From: SPCO01 sp964579825
GTDB lineage: Bacteria; Chloroflexota; Limnocylindria; Limnocylindrales; CSP1-4
DNA length: 64,000 nucleotides
Assembly: GCA_964579825.1 (NCBI GenBank)
Contig: CAZOHT010000002.1
Coordinates: forward strand, 1-64,000
Direction: 5' to 3'
In this document: positions 8,331 through 17,429 of the stretch, piece by piece
Layout: the number at the start of each line of letters is the position of its first letter
Numbering within the stretch: position 1 is the first letter of the stretch
Program-made: the position numbers and the translations under genes
The notes under the pieces: generated by a model
Databases searched by the model: none
The model's input: the letters and a program-made list of their open reading frames with translations, nothing else
Told to the model about the DNA's origin: nothing

Positions 8331-10581
8331 GGTCGCCCTCCGGGTCGTAGAAGGGCGTCGGCGTGACGGTCGCCGTCCGGCCGTCGATCTGCACCTCGTC
8401 GACGAACGGCGAGACCTTCTGCCAGCCGAGCATGACCGTCGTGCCGAGCACCGGCGACGCCCAGCTCCCCGTGACGTGGCCGACGATGTCGCCGTTCGAC
8501 CAGATCGGCGTGCCCTCGACCGGCGCCGGGCCGTCCATCGTGAACCCGAGCAGGCGTCGGTGGTCCGGCAGCTTGGCGGTCCGCTCCAGTGCCGCCCGGC
8601 CGATGAAGCGCGGCTTGTCCATCCGGGCGGCCCAGTCCATCCCGAGCCGGCGCGGGGTCGTGTCGAGTTCGGTGTCCATCCCGACGATGACGTGGCCCTT
8701 CTCGAGGCGCAATGCGAATAGCGCCTGCAGGCCGTGCGGCCGGATCCCGAGGTCGCGACCCAGGTCCATCAGGGTGCGCCAGAGCGCCACCGAGTCGTCG
8801 ATGGGGTGGTGCAGCTCCCAGGCCGCTTCGCCGGTGAACGAGAGGCGCATGACGTGGCACGGGACGCCGGCCACCTCCGCCCGGACGTGGGACAGGAAGC
8901 GAGGCGGATCGGCCAGGCCGGCCCGGACCAGGAGCTGCTTCGCGAGTGGCCCGGTCACGTTGATCGCGGCGAGCGACATCGTGCGGTCCATGACGTGGAC
9001 GCGGAGACCCCACGTGTCGATCCAGTCGCGGATCCACATCTCCGCGTTGGCGGCGCCGCCGGACGTGAAGCTCAGGACGAACCGCGTCTCGGACTCGCGG
9101 AGGATCATGCCGTCGTCCATCACGTGGCCGCGCTCGTTCAGGAGGAGCGCGTAGCGGGACCGTCCCGGCTTGATGTCCGCGACATGGCACGGATAGAGCC
9201 GCTCGAGGAACTCCACGACATCCGGTCCCGACACGACCAGCTTCCCGAGCGTGCTCACGTCGCCGATCGAGACCGCCTCGCGGACCGCCCAGTACTCGGC
9301 CACCGCGTCGCCGTAGTGCCATGGCCGCCACCAGGGCCCGAACCGGTCCATCCGCGCCCCGAGCGCGAGGTGCTCCTGGTGCAGCGGCGTCCGGCGGAAG
9401 GCGTCGATGTGGACGTCCGCGGCGGCCTCGGCCAGGGTGATCTGGCGTGACGCGGGCCGCGCCGTGAACGGCTCCGGGACCTCGCCCGAACGCTCGGCGA
9501 TCCAGGCACGCACCTGCGGGAGGCAGGCGCCACCCTGACAGGGACCGAGGCAGGCGAGACTGGCTCGCTTGATGAGCTCGAGCTCCCGGAAGCCCTTGTC
9601 CCACGTGCCCTGCAAGCCCTCGACGGTGACCTGGTGGCAGCGACACACGACGCCGTCCGTGGGGGCGGCCGGGAGCGGATGCTCGTCGGCGGCGTCGCCG
9701 ACGACGGTGATCGGGATCGGTCCGGCCATCCGCGCCAGCACATCCCGTGGCGCCAGGCCCAGACCCAGGATCGCGGTGTCGCACGGGGTGGTCGTCTCGG
9801 CGCCCGTCGCTGGGTCGGTGGTCACGACGGCGCGCACGTGCCCGGTCCGGTCGCCCTCGAAGCGGACCAGGCGCCCGGCGAGGCGCTCGCACGGCACCGC
9901 GGCCGGCGGCACGCCGACCGACACCGCCCGACCCAGGTCGACCCCCGCTGCATGGAGTCGCTCGGCGGCCCGCGCTGTCAGCAGGCCGGCCAGGTCGTTG
10001 CCGGGACAGACCGGATGGACCTCCGACGCGCCCGTGGCGACCACGACCTCGTGCGCGTGGACGTGGAGCATCCCGTGGGGCGTGCGCGCCACGATCGTCG
10101 GGCCGGCGTAGATCGCCATGACCTCTTGGCCGTCGGCGGCGTCCAGGACGAGGACGTCCTTGCCCGCGGCCCGGGCATCGGCAGCGGCGGCCAGCCCGCT
10201 CGTCCCACCCCCGATCACCGCGACCTCCACCTCCCGACGTTCGACCTCGATCTCGGGGCCCAGCGGCGTTCGGGTCACGTCCGACTGCGCGACCACGGGG
10301 AGTGGCGGGTTCGCGCCGTCGGGATGCCGGACCACCTCCAACCCCGGGCGGCAGGCGACCTGGCACGTGCGGACGTACGCGATCCCGTCGACCGTGGCGA
10401 GGCAGTTCGGGCAATCGCCGGCCAGGCACAGGGTCCCGCCGCGACCCGGCTCCTCCCCGGCCCGCAGGACCGCCAGCGCGACCGAGTCGCCCGGCTCGAA
10501 CACCAGGCGGCGGCGATCGACGACGATCCGGCCGCCGGCGGCCGCCGTGGCGCCCGTGCCCCCGACCGCAGCGTCGGTCAC
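8317..10581 (-). CDS. soxA: Sarcosine oxidase alpha subunit, short form
   Basis: A 754-residue protein; typical SoxA is about 950-1000. Order of domains: a ferredoxin-like 2Fe-2S region with C52, C57, C60 and C73/C77; a pyridine-nucleotide/FAD domain starting at VAVIGGGTSGL (120-130); a BFD-like cluster with C313, C315, C344 and C348; and a GcvT/aminomethyltransferase folate-binding half from about 395. The deficit lies in the nucleotide-binding domain, which is trimmed between the first glycine loop and the VVVATGA strand. The GTG start overlaps the upstream dehydrogenase stop (GTGA). The GcvT half passes methylene units to tetrahydrofolate in known enzymes. Confidence 0.88.
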   Translation of the reverse strand: MTDAAVGGTGATAAAGGRIVVDRRRLVFEPGDSVALAVLRAGEEPGRGGTLCLAGDCPNCLATVDGIAYVRTCQVACRPGLEVVRHPDGANPPLPVVAQSDVTRTPLGPEIEVERREVEVAVIGGGTSGLAAAADARAAGKDVLVLDAADGQEVMAIYAGPTIVARTPHGMLHVHAHEVVVATGASEVHPVCPGNDLAGLLTARAAERLHAAGVDLGRAVSVGVPPAAVPCERLAGRLVRFEGDRTGHVRAVVTTDPATGAETTTPCDTAILGLGLAPRDVLARMAGPIPITVVGDAADEHPLPAAPTDGVVCRCHQVTVEGLQGTWDKGFRELELIKRASLACLGPCQGGACLPQVRAWIAERSGEVPEPFTARPASRQITLAEAAADVHIDAFRRTPLHQEHLALGARMDRFGPWWRPWHYGDAVAEYWAVREAVSIGDVSTLGKLVVSGPDVVEFLERLYPCHVADIKPGRSRYALLLNERGHVMDDGMILRESETRFVLSFTSGGAANAEMWIRDWIDTWGLRVHVMDRTMSLAAINVTGPLAKQLLVRAGLADPPRFLSHVRAEVAGVPCHVMRLSFTGEAAWELHHPIDDSVALWRTLMDLGRDLGIRPHGLQALFALRLEKGHVIVGMDTELDTTPRRLGMDWAARMDKPRFIGRAALERTAKLPDHRRLLGFTMDGPAPVEGTPIWSNGDIVGHVTGSWASPVLGTTVMLGWQKVSPFVDEVQIDGRTATVTPTPFYDPEGDRARA

Positions 10582-13046
10582 TGGCGCATCCGCGCGCCGT
10601 CCGGATCGAAGCTCGGTCGGGGCTGCAGGCGTGCCGGTCGCCGGCGTCCGATGATCTCGATCTCGAAGCCCTCGCCGCCCGGGCCATCCGGGGTCGCGAG
10701 GGCCGTCGGCACGTAGCCCAGCGCGAGCGACAGGCCGACGTGGTGGCCGTACCCGCCCGACGTCACCCAGCCCACGACCTCGCCGCCGTGCCAGATGGGT
10801 TCGTCGCCGATGACGTCGGCGGGATCGTCCGGGTCCGGCTCGACGACCATCGCGACGAGCGTCCGCGCCGGTGGCCCGGCGGCCAGCTCACGCTCGTAGG
10901 CCTCGCGCCCGATGAAGTCGTGGTCCAGCCTGACGTAGCGGGTGATCCCGGCCTCGAGAGGCGTGTAGATCGGCCGGTACTCGCGGAACCACGTCCCGTA
11001 GCTCTTCTCGAGACGGAGCGACATGAGCGCGCGCATCCCGAACAGGCGCAGCCCGTGCGGCTCGCCCGCCGCGACGATCTTGTCGAACAGCAGGCGCTGG
11101 TACTGCGGCGGCACCCACAGCTCGTAGCCCAGGTCGCCGGCGTAGTTGATCCGGGCCAGGTGGACCGGGATCATCCCGAGGTCCACCTTCCGGAAGGTCA
11201 TGAACGGGAACGCCTCGGTGGACAGGTCCAGGTCCGGGGCGACCGCCGCCAGGACATCGCGCGACCGCGGGCCGGCGACGGACAGGCCGACCAGGCCCAG
11301 CCCGAGGACCTCGAACCGGACGGACCCGTCCGCGGGCAGGTGGTGGCGGAACCAACGCGAGTGGTGGACCTCGGCCGGCAGCGAGCCGAACAGGAAGAAC
11401 TCGTCCGCCTCGGACGCGCGCGCGACCGTGAACTCCCCGACGATCCGCCCGGCGTCGTTGAGCATCGCCGTCAGCGTGATCCGACCGGGTGCCGGCATCC
11501 GGGCCGTCAGCAGGGACGACAGCCAGGCCTCGGCGCCGGGCCCGGTCACCCGGTACTTGGCGTAGTTGCTGATCTCGGTCATGCCCACGCGTTCCCGGAC
11601 CGCTTCGACCTCGGCCGCCACCTGCGACCAGGCGTTGGACCGCCGGAACGTGACGTCTTCCTTGGGCGGCTTGCCCGGCTCCTGGAACCACAACGCGTGC
11701 TCCAGCCCGAACGTCGCGCCCCAGACGGCGTTCGCGTCGGTCAGGCGGTCGTAGATGGGCGTGGTCAGGAGCGGCCGGCCATCGGGCAGCTCCTCGTTCG
11801 GGAACGTGATCCGGAAGCGGCGGCGGTAGTTCTCCTGGACCTTCGCGTTGGTGTAGGCCAAGGTCGCGTAGTCGCCGTACCGGGCGACATCCATGCCCCA
11901 GATATCCATGCCGGAGTCGCCGTGGTCGCCGCTCGTCATCCACGTCGCGAGGGCGAGGCCCACGCCGCCGCCCTGCGACAGCCCGGCCATGACCCCGCAC
12001 GCGACCCAGAACCCCCGCAGACCGCGGATCGGGCCGACCAGCGGATTCCCGTCCGGTGAGAAGGTGAACGGCCCGTTCACGACGCGCTTGATCCCGATGG
12101 TGCCCATCGCCGGGTAGTGCTTGAACGCCACCTGGAGCTCCGGCGTGATCCGGTCCAGGTCCGGCTTCAGGAGCTGCGACCCGAAGTCCCACGGCGTCAC
12201 CTTGGGCGACCACGGGACGCACGCCTGCTCGTACGTGCCCAGGAGCATCGAACCGCCTTCCTGGCGGATGTAGATCTCACCGCCGAAGTCGAGGGCCATC
12301 GGCATCTCCTTGCCGGTGGCGGCGACGTGCGCGGCGACCTCGGGCATGTCCTCGGTCAGCAGGTAGATGTGCTCCATGGCCAGGACCGGCAGCTCGAGCC
12401 CGACCATGCGCCCGACCTCCCGCGCCCACAGCCCGCCGGCGTTGACGACGTGCTCGGTGTGGATCGTGTCGCCGCTCTCGACTTCGACGTCCCACGTGCC
12501 GTCCGGGCGCTGCGACAGGCCGACCACGGGCGTGTTGCGATGGATCTCCGCGCCGGCCATCTGGGCGCACTTGGCGTACGCACGAGTGACGCCGGACGGG
12601 TCCACGTGCCCCTCGACCGGGTCGTACAGCGCCCCGACGAAGTACTGCGGATCCAACAGCGGGAAGAGGTCGCGCGCCTCGCGCGCGGAGATGAGGTCGA
12701 GGTCCATGCCCAGGTAGCGGCCGCGCGCGACGGCCATCCGCAGGAAGTCCATGCGGACCTCCGTGTCGGCCAGCATCAGGCCGCCGGGCAGGTGGATGGA
12801 ACAGGACTGGCCGCTGACCCGCTCGATCTCCTCGTACAGCTTGATCGTGTACTGCTGGAGCCGGGCGACGTTCGGGTCGCCATTGAGCGTGTGCATCCCG
12901 CCGGCGGCGTGCCAGGTGGACCCGGCCGTCAGGTCACGACGCTCCAGGAGCATGACGTCCGTCCAGCCGGCCCTGGTCAGGTGGTACAGGACGCTCGCCC
13001 CGACCACGCCACCACCGATCACGACGCACTGGGTCTCTCGCTTCAC
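10578..13046 (-). CDS. Dimethylglycine/sarcosine dehydrogenase-like FAD-GcvT protein
   Basis: An 822-residue fusion of a DAO-type FAD domain (VVIGGGVVGASVLYHL, 8-23) with a C-terminal GcvT folate domain (from about 430). TAGSTWHAAG (40-49) holds H46, the counterpart of the histidine that carries covalent FAD in dimethylglycine and sarcosine dehydrogenases. The reaction would be oxidative N-demethylation with transfer of the one-carbon unit to tetrahydrofolate. I chose the GTG at 13046, preceded by GAGG and placed just before the FAD motif; the open frame upstream shadows the methyltransferase gene. It is coupled to soxA by a GTGA overlap. Confidence 0.87.
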   Translation of the reverse strand: MKRETQCVVIGGGVVGASVLYHLTRAGWTDVMLLERRDLTAGSTWHAAGGMHTLNGDPNVARLQQYTIKLYEEIERVSGQSCSIHLPGGLMLADTEVRMDFLRMAVARGRYLGMDLDLISAREARDLFPLLDPQYFVGALYDPVEGHVDPSGVTRAYAKCAQMAGAEIHRNTPVVGLSQRPDGTWDVEVESGDTIHTEHVVNAGGLWAREVGRMVGLELPVLAMEHIYLLTEDMPEVAAHVAATGKEMPMALDFGGEIYIRQEGGSMLLGTYEQACVPWSPKVTPWDFGSQLLKPDLDRITPELQVAFKHYPAMGTIGIKRVVNGPFTFSPDGNPLVGPIRGLRGFWVACGVMAGLSQGGGVGLALATWMTSGDHGDSGMDIWGMDVARYGDYATLAYTNAKVQENYRRRFRITFPNEELPDGRPLLTTPIYDRLTDANAVWGATFGLEHALWFQEPGKPPKEDVTFRRSNAWSQVAAEVEAVRERVGMTEISNYAKYRVTGPGAEAWLSSLLTARMPAPGRITLTAMLNDAGRIVGEFTVARASEADEFFLFGSLPAEVHHSRWFRHHLPADGSVRFEVLGLGLVGLSVAGPRSRDVLAAVAPDLDLSTEAFPFMTFRKVDLGMIPVHLARINYAGDLGYELWVPPQYQRLLFDKIVAAGEPHGLRLFGMRALMSLRLEKSYGTWFREYRPIYTPLEAGITRYVRLDHDFIGREAYERELAAGPPARTLVAMVVEPDPDDPADVIGDEPIWHGGEVVGWVTSGGYGHHVGLSLALGYVPTALATPDGPGGEGFEIEIIGRRRPARLQPRPSFDPDGARMRQ

Positions 13047-13059
13047 GGGTCCGCCTCGT

Positions 13060-14625
13060 CTAGTAGTCGGTCGGGACGCCGCCCTCGGCGACGCGTCGAT
13101 CCACGAAGGCGTCGAGCTCCTCGCGGATGGCCGGATCCATGGGCGGCGTCTCGTACGCGGCGAGCATCTCCTTCCAGATCCGGTTGGCCTTGGCCGGCAC
13201 CTCCGGCGAACCGGCCTCCTGCCAGGTCTCGTAGTTGCGCCAGTCGGACAGCATCGGCTTGTGGAACGCGGTCTTGAACCGCGACTGGGTGTGCGCGGAG
13301 CCGAAGAAGTGCCCGCCCGGCCCGACCTCCTGCATCGCCTCGAAGCCGAGCGTCTCGGCATCCACGACGATCGGCTCCAGGAACGCCTCGACCATCCCGA
13401 GCAGTTCGGCGTCCAGGATCATCTTCTCGTAGCTCGCGTGGAGGCCGCCCTCCATCCAGCCCGCGCCATGCATCAGGAGATTGACGCCGCCCATGATCGC
13501 GCCCCACAGCGAGAACACGGACTCGTACGCAGCCTGGGCGTCCAGGGCGTTGGCCGCGCTCACGTTGGAGGACCGATACGGCACGCCGTACCGGCGCGCG
13601 AGCTGGCCGCCGACCATCGCGGTCCGCATGTACTCCGGGGTCCCGAACGCGGGCGCCCCGGACTGCATGTCGACATTGGATGTGAACCCGCCATAGATGA
13701 CCGGCGCGCCCGGCCGGACGACCTGGGTCAGGACCATCCCGGCGAGGGCCTCGGCGTTCTGCTCGGCCAGTGCGCCAGCCAGGGTGACGGGCGCCATCGC
13801 CCCGGCGAGCGTGAACGGCGTGATGCAGACGATCTGGTTGCGCAGCGCGAAGGCGATCATCCCCTGGAGCATCGGCGCGTCCAGGCGGAGCGGCGAACTC
13901 GAATTGACGACGGTGAAGACGGACGGCTCCTCGTCCAGCGTCTCGTCCGACACGCCGCGGGCGATCCGGACCATCTCGAGCGCGTCCGTGTTGCGACGGC
14001 GACCCAGGCTGTAGGCGTGGATCGGCTTGTCCATGAGGGTCAGAGCGTCGTGGGTCGCGTGCAGGTAGCGGACCGAGTGGTGGATGTCGACCGGCTCGAC
14101 CGGGTAGCCCGCCAGGAAGTGGACCGAGTTGAGCGACTGGGCCAGGCGCAGGAGGTTCTGGTAGTCCGCGCGGTTGCCGATCCGCCGGCCGCGGTCCAGG
14201 TCCGCGACGTTGGGCGGGCTGCCGACGGTCCCGAACGCCATCCAGTCGCCGCCGATCCGGATGTCGTGGGCCGGGTTCCAGGCGTGCAGGGTGAACTCGG
14301 ACGGGGCGGTCGCGATGGTCTCGGTGACGAAGTCGGGATCGAAGTGGACCCGCTGGGTGCCCGGGTCCACCGTGGCGCCGGCCGCCACCAGCCGGTCCCG
14401 CGCCTCCACGTCCAGGAAGTCCATCCCGATCTCGGACAGGATCCGCAGGGATCCCAGGTGGATCGACTCGAGCTCGTCCGCGGAGATCGCTTCGGTGGGG
14501 CGATACGGCATCCGCGGCTGCGACCACGGCCGCTGCTGCGGCTCGGCGCTCCGGGCGTGACCCTCACGCCCGCCTCCGCGACGCCTCCGGAGGCTCTCGC
14601 CGGCCGCCGTATCCATGTCCGTCAT
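13060..14625 (-). CDS. MttB-superfamily corrinoid methyltransferase, non-pyrrolysine type (1)
   Basis: A 521-residue member of the trimethylamine methyltransferase (MttB/COG5598) family. Shared landmarks: GRRIGNRADYQNLLRLAQSL near 145, ITPFTLAGAMAPVTLAGALA near 270, RPGAPVIYGGFTSNVDMQSG near 300 and LDAQAAYES near 360. True trimethylamine enzymes read through an amber codon as pyrrolysine. Here the frame is uninterrupted, as in MtgB-type enzymes that demethylate quaternary amines such as glycine betaine or proline betaine. An Arg/Gly-rich stretch occupies residues 13-25. Its corrinoid partner protein is not in the window. It lies between the aldehyde dehydrogenase and the FAD-GcvT gene. Confidence 0.9.
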   Translation of the reverse strand: MTDMDTAAGESLRRRRGGGREGHARSAEPQQRPWSQPRMPYRPTEAISADELESIHLGSLRILSEIGMDFLDVEARDRLVAAGATVDPGTQRVHFDPDFVTETIATAPSEFTLHAWNPAHDIRIGGDWMAFGTVGSPPNVADLDRGRRIGNRADYQNLLRLAQSLNSVHFLAGYPVEPVDIHHSVRYLHATHDALTLMDKPIHAYSLGRRRNTDALEMVRIARGVSDETLDEEPSVFTVVNSSSPLRLDAPMLQGMIAFALRNQIVCITPFTLAGAMAPVTLAGALAEQNAEALAGMVLTQVVRPGAPVIYGGFTSNVDMQSGAPAFGTPEYMRTAMVGGQLARRYGVPYRSSNVSAANALDAQAAYESVFSLWGAIMGGVNLLMHGAGWMEGGLHASYEKMILDAELLGMVEAFLEPIVVDAETLGFEAMQEVGPGGHFFGSAHTQSRFKTAFHKPMLSDWRNYETWQEAGSPEVPAKANRIWKEMLAAYETPPMDPAIREELDAFVDRRVAEGGVPTDY

Positions 14626-14632
14626 CGGTCGT

Positions 14633-16144
14633 TCAGTCTCCAGACAGGTCGAACCAGGTGGTCTTGAGCTGCGTATAGCCGTCCAGTGCCGGCAGGCCCT
14701 TGTCGCGGCCGAAGCCCGACTGCTTGTAGCCCCCGAACGGCACCGTGATGTCCGAAGCGTCGAACGTGTTGACCCAGACGACGCCGGCCCGGACGCGGCG
14801 CGCCAGCCGGTGCGCGCGGTTCAGGTCCCGCGTCCAGATGCCGGCCGCCAGGCCGTACGGCGTGTCGTTGGCGATGGCGAGCGCGTCGGCCTCGTCCTCG
14901 AATTCGGTCACGGTCAGGACGGGCCCGAAGATCTCCTCCCGTGCGACCCGCCAGCCGTTGTCCACGCCGTCGAGGATGGTCGGCGGGACGTAGTAGCCGC
15001 CGGTCTCCTCGAGGACCCGCTCGCCGCCCGAGACCACCGTCGCGCCCTCGTCACGACCCAGGGTCACGTACCCAAGGATCCTGTCCAGCTGACGCTCGTC
15101 CACGATGGAACCCAGCTTCGTCGCGGGATCCAGCGGTTCGCCGGGCGCGACGCCTGCCCCGAAGGCGGCGATCCGCTCGACGAGCTCCTCGCGCACGGAC
15201 CGATGGACGATCAGGCGCGAGCCGGCGTTGCAGGTCTGGCCGCTGTTGTAGAAGATCCCCCAGCCGATGGTCTCGGCGGCGGTCGCCAGGTCCCCGACGT
15301 CCGCCAGGACGATCTGGGGGCTCTTGCCTCCGAGCTCCAGCGAGATGGCCTTGACGTCCGAACCACCGACGGCGCGCAGGAGCGACAGGCCCACCTCCGT
15401 GGACCCGGTGAAGGCGATCTTGTCGACGCCCGGGTGCCGTGCGAGGGCGTCACCGATGACCGCTCCGGGCCCGGTCACCACGTTCAGGACCCCGTCCGGC
15501 AGACCGGCCTCGGCGGCCAGCTCGGCGAGTCGCAAGGCGCTGAGCGGCGACTGGCTGGCCGGCTTCAGGACGACCGAGTTCCCGGTCGCGAGGGCCCCCC
15601 CCAGCTTCCAGGCCGTGATGATCAGCGGGTAGTTCCAGGGCACGATGGCCGCCACGACCCCGATCGGCTCGCGGGTGACCATCGACAGCGCGTTCGGGGC
15701 GGTCGGGCCGACGTCGCCGTAGGTCTTGTCGATGGTCTCGGCGTACCACTGCAGCGTGTTCGCGCAGCTGGGCACGTCCACGCCCATCGTGTCGCTGATC
15801 GGCTTGCCGACATCCAGCGACTCGAGGAGGGCCAGTTCCTCGCGGTGCTCGCGCACGAGGCCGGCGAGCTTGAGCAGGACCCGCTTCCGGGCGACCGGCG
15901 CCTGGTCGGACCAGCGGCGGTCGTCGAACGAGGCTCGTGCCGCGGCCACCGCGCGGTCGACGTCCTCAGGGCCACCGTTGGCGACCTGCGCGATGCGCGC
16001 GCCATCGCGGCCGGAGATGTCGTCGAAGGTCTCGCCGGACGCCGACGGCCGGAACGCGCCATCGATGAACAGCTCCGTCCGCGGCGCGACTGCGGCGGCC
16101 CGGTCCAGCCACTCCTGGGCGGAGACGCGGGGCGAGCCGCTCAT
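14633..16144 (-). CDS. Aldehyde dehydrogenase (PuuC/betaine-aldehyde type)
   Basis: A 503-residue NAD-dependent aldehyde dehydrogenase. Motifs: VPWNYPLI (168-175), FTGSTEVG (245-252), the general-base E270 in LELGGKSP, and the nucleophile C305 in SGQTCNAG. Closest in style to gamma-glutamyl-aminobutyraldehyde and betaine-aldehyde dehydrogenases, so an amino-aldehyde substrate fits the cluster. I chose the ATG at 16144, which overlaps the enolase-family stop (ATGA) and starts just before the family homology. Confidence 0.9.
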   Translation of the reverse strand: MSGSPRVSAQEWLDRAAAVAPRTELFIDGAFRPSASGETFDDISGRDGARIAQVANGGPEDVDRAVAAARASFDDRRWSDQAPVARKRVLLKLAGLVREHREELALLESLDVGKPISDTMGVDVPSCANTLQWYAETIDKTYGDVGPTAPNALSMVTREPIGVVAAIVPWNYPLIITAWKLGGALATGNSVVLKPASQSPLSALRLAELAAEAGLPDGVLNVVTGPGAVIGDALARHPGVDKIAFTGSTEVGLSLLRAVGGSDVKAISLELGGKSPQIVLADVGDLATAAETIGWGIFYNSGQTCNAGSRLIVHRSVREELVERIAAFGAGVAPGEPLDPATKLGSIVDERQLDRILGYVTLGRDEGATVVSGGERVLEETGGYYVPPTILDGVDNGWRVAREEIFGPVLTVTEFEDEADALAIANDTPYGLAAGIWTRDLNRAHRLARRVRAGVVWVNTFDASDITVPFGGYKQSGFGRDKGLPALDGYTQLKTTWFDLSGD

Positions 16145-17250
16145 GCGGCGTACCGCGCGAGCGCGGCCTCGTCCAGGGCGATGCCGATCCCCGGCGCCGC
16201 GGGCACGTGAAGGAGGCCGTCGGTGTCCGGTCGGATCGGCTCGGCGAGCATGAAGTCGCGACGTTCCGGGGTCCAGCCGGGCGGGTCGTACGGGAACTCG
16301 AGGAACGGGCCACCGCCGACGCCCGCCGACACGGCCAGGTTGGCCAGCAGGCCGATCCCGTTCGTCCAGGTATGCGGCGTGAACCAGCGGCCACGGGCGA
16401 GAGCCAGCTCGGCGAGCGTCCGGGTGCGGGACATGCCCGCGGCAAGGACGACGTCCGACTGGTGGACGTCGAACGCATCCGCGTCCAGCGCCGCCAGCTG
16501 CTCGTGGAACGTCCGGGTCATCTCGCCGCCGGCGATGCGCGTCCCCGGCGCCGAGGCGCGCAACCCGGCCAGTCCTCGCAGATCCGTGCCGGCCAGCGGT
16601 TCCTCCACCCACAGGACGTCGTAGTCGGCAAGCCGGACGGCGATCTCTCGCGCGGCGACGGGGTCCAGCGACGGGCTCGTGTCACCGGCCATCCGCCAGC
16701 CTTGATTGAGGTCGACCATGATCGCCATGGTGTCGCCGACCGCATCGCGGGTCGCCGCAACGGCCGCCATCCCGTCCTCCAGGTGACGTGGATCCACCCG
16801 GATCTTCAGCGCCCGGAAGCCTTCGGCCCGCAGGGCCAGCGCCGATTCCGCGCGGGCCGGAGCCGGCAGGAGCATCCCGCACGACGCATAGACGGGCAGT
16901 GCGTCCGCCGACCCCCCGAACAGCGTCGCGACCGGCAGTCCGGCAACCTGGCCGACGACGTCCCACAGCGCGACCTCGAGCGGCCAGTACCGGCCGGCAT
17001 GGAAGTCGATCGTCTCGAGTGCCCGCACGTGCCGGGCGATGGCCAACGGGTCCTGCCCGATGAACAGGTGCTCGAAGGCCTCGAAGCCGTCCATCGTGTC
17101 GCCGGAGCCGACCCCGACGACGCCCTCGTCCGTCTCGACCCGGACGATCGTCGCCGTGAAGCGAGTGCGCGGCACGGGATCCCACGCTGCCGGGAACGGA
17201 GGCTCCAGGGGCAGGACGAGTCGGGTCAGGGCGATCCGGGTGATCTGCAT
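16141..17250 (-). CDS. Enolase-superfamily enzyme (mandelate racemase group)
   Basis: A 369-residue protein starting MQITRIALTRL. The capping domain is followed by VALWDVVGQVAGLPVATLFG, then the barrel with ALKIR (catalytic K-x-R/K position), VDLNQGW (metal Asp), WVEEPL (metal Glu), AGGEM (third metal ligand), DVHQSDV (Asp of the His-Asp dyad) and TPHTWTNG (catalytic His). This His-Asp pattern is that of mandelate-racemase-type dehydratases and racemases. It is the first gene of the amine run. Enolase-superfamily betaine epimerases (HpbD) are known in other bacteria, so a betaine racemase or hydroxy-acid dehydratase is possible. GATACT lies 8 nt before the ATG. Confidence 0.85.
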   Translation of the reverse strand: MQITRIALTRLVLPLEPPFPAAWDPVPRTRFTATIVRVETDEGVVGVGSGDTMDGFEAFEHLFIGQDPLAIARHVRALETIDFHAGRYWPLEVALWDVVGQVAGLPVATLFGGSADALPVYASCGMLLPAPARAESALALRAEGFRALKIRVDPRHLEDGMAAVAATRDAVGDTMAIMVDLNQGWRMAGDTSPSLDPVAAREIAVRLADYDVLWVEEPLAGTDLRGLAGLRASAPGTRIAGGEMTRTFHEQLAALDADAFDVHQSDVVLAAGMSRTRTLAELALARGRWFTPHTWTNGIGLLANLAVSAGVGGGPFLEFPYDPPGWTPERRDFMLAEPIRPDTDGLLHVPAAPGIGIALDEAALARYAA

Positions 17251-17288
17251 CGACCCGGAGTATCGCGCAGTCTGGGCGCCCGGATTCG

Positions 17289-17317
17289 TTGACACCGGGT
17301 ACGCCCGCCAGTACCGT
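17289..17317 (+). promoter_or_regulatory. Sigma-70-like promoter for the ABC transporter operon
   Basis: A perfect -35 TTGACA (17289-17294) is separated by 17 bases from TACCGT (17312-17317). The leader would be about 105 nt long and ends in a purine-rich ribosome site (GGAGGAAGAG) before the ATG at 17430. Confidence 0.5.
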
Positions 17318-17429
17318 TCGTCACCTGCCGCGGTCAGGTGGAGGACGCAGGTCCTGACCGTGTGTGGACCTGTGAACGACGCCTCAGGCGCTCGTCGCCC
17401 GCTCTGCGCTTCTGGAGGAAGAGAGCCAG

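Noticed and set aside
8309..10687. A 792-codon frame overlapping soxA in another frame
   Set aside because: Its translation is almost entirely Arg, Gly and Pro, the usual shadow of a GC-rich gene; soxA in the chosen frame has clear domains.
13060..14625. Calling the first MttB a pyrrolysine-containing trimethylamine methyltransferase
   Set aside because: There is no internal amber codon; the frame is continuous and resembles non-pyrrolysine relatives.
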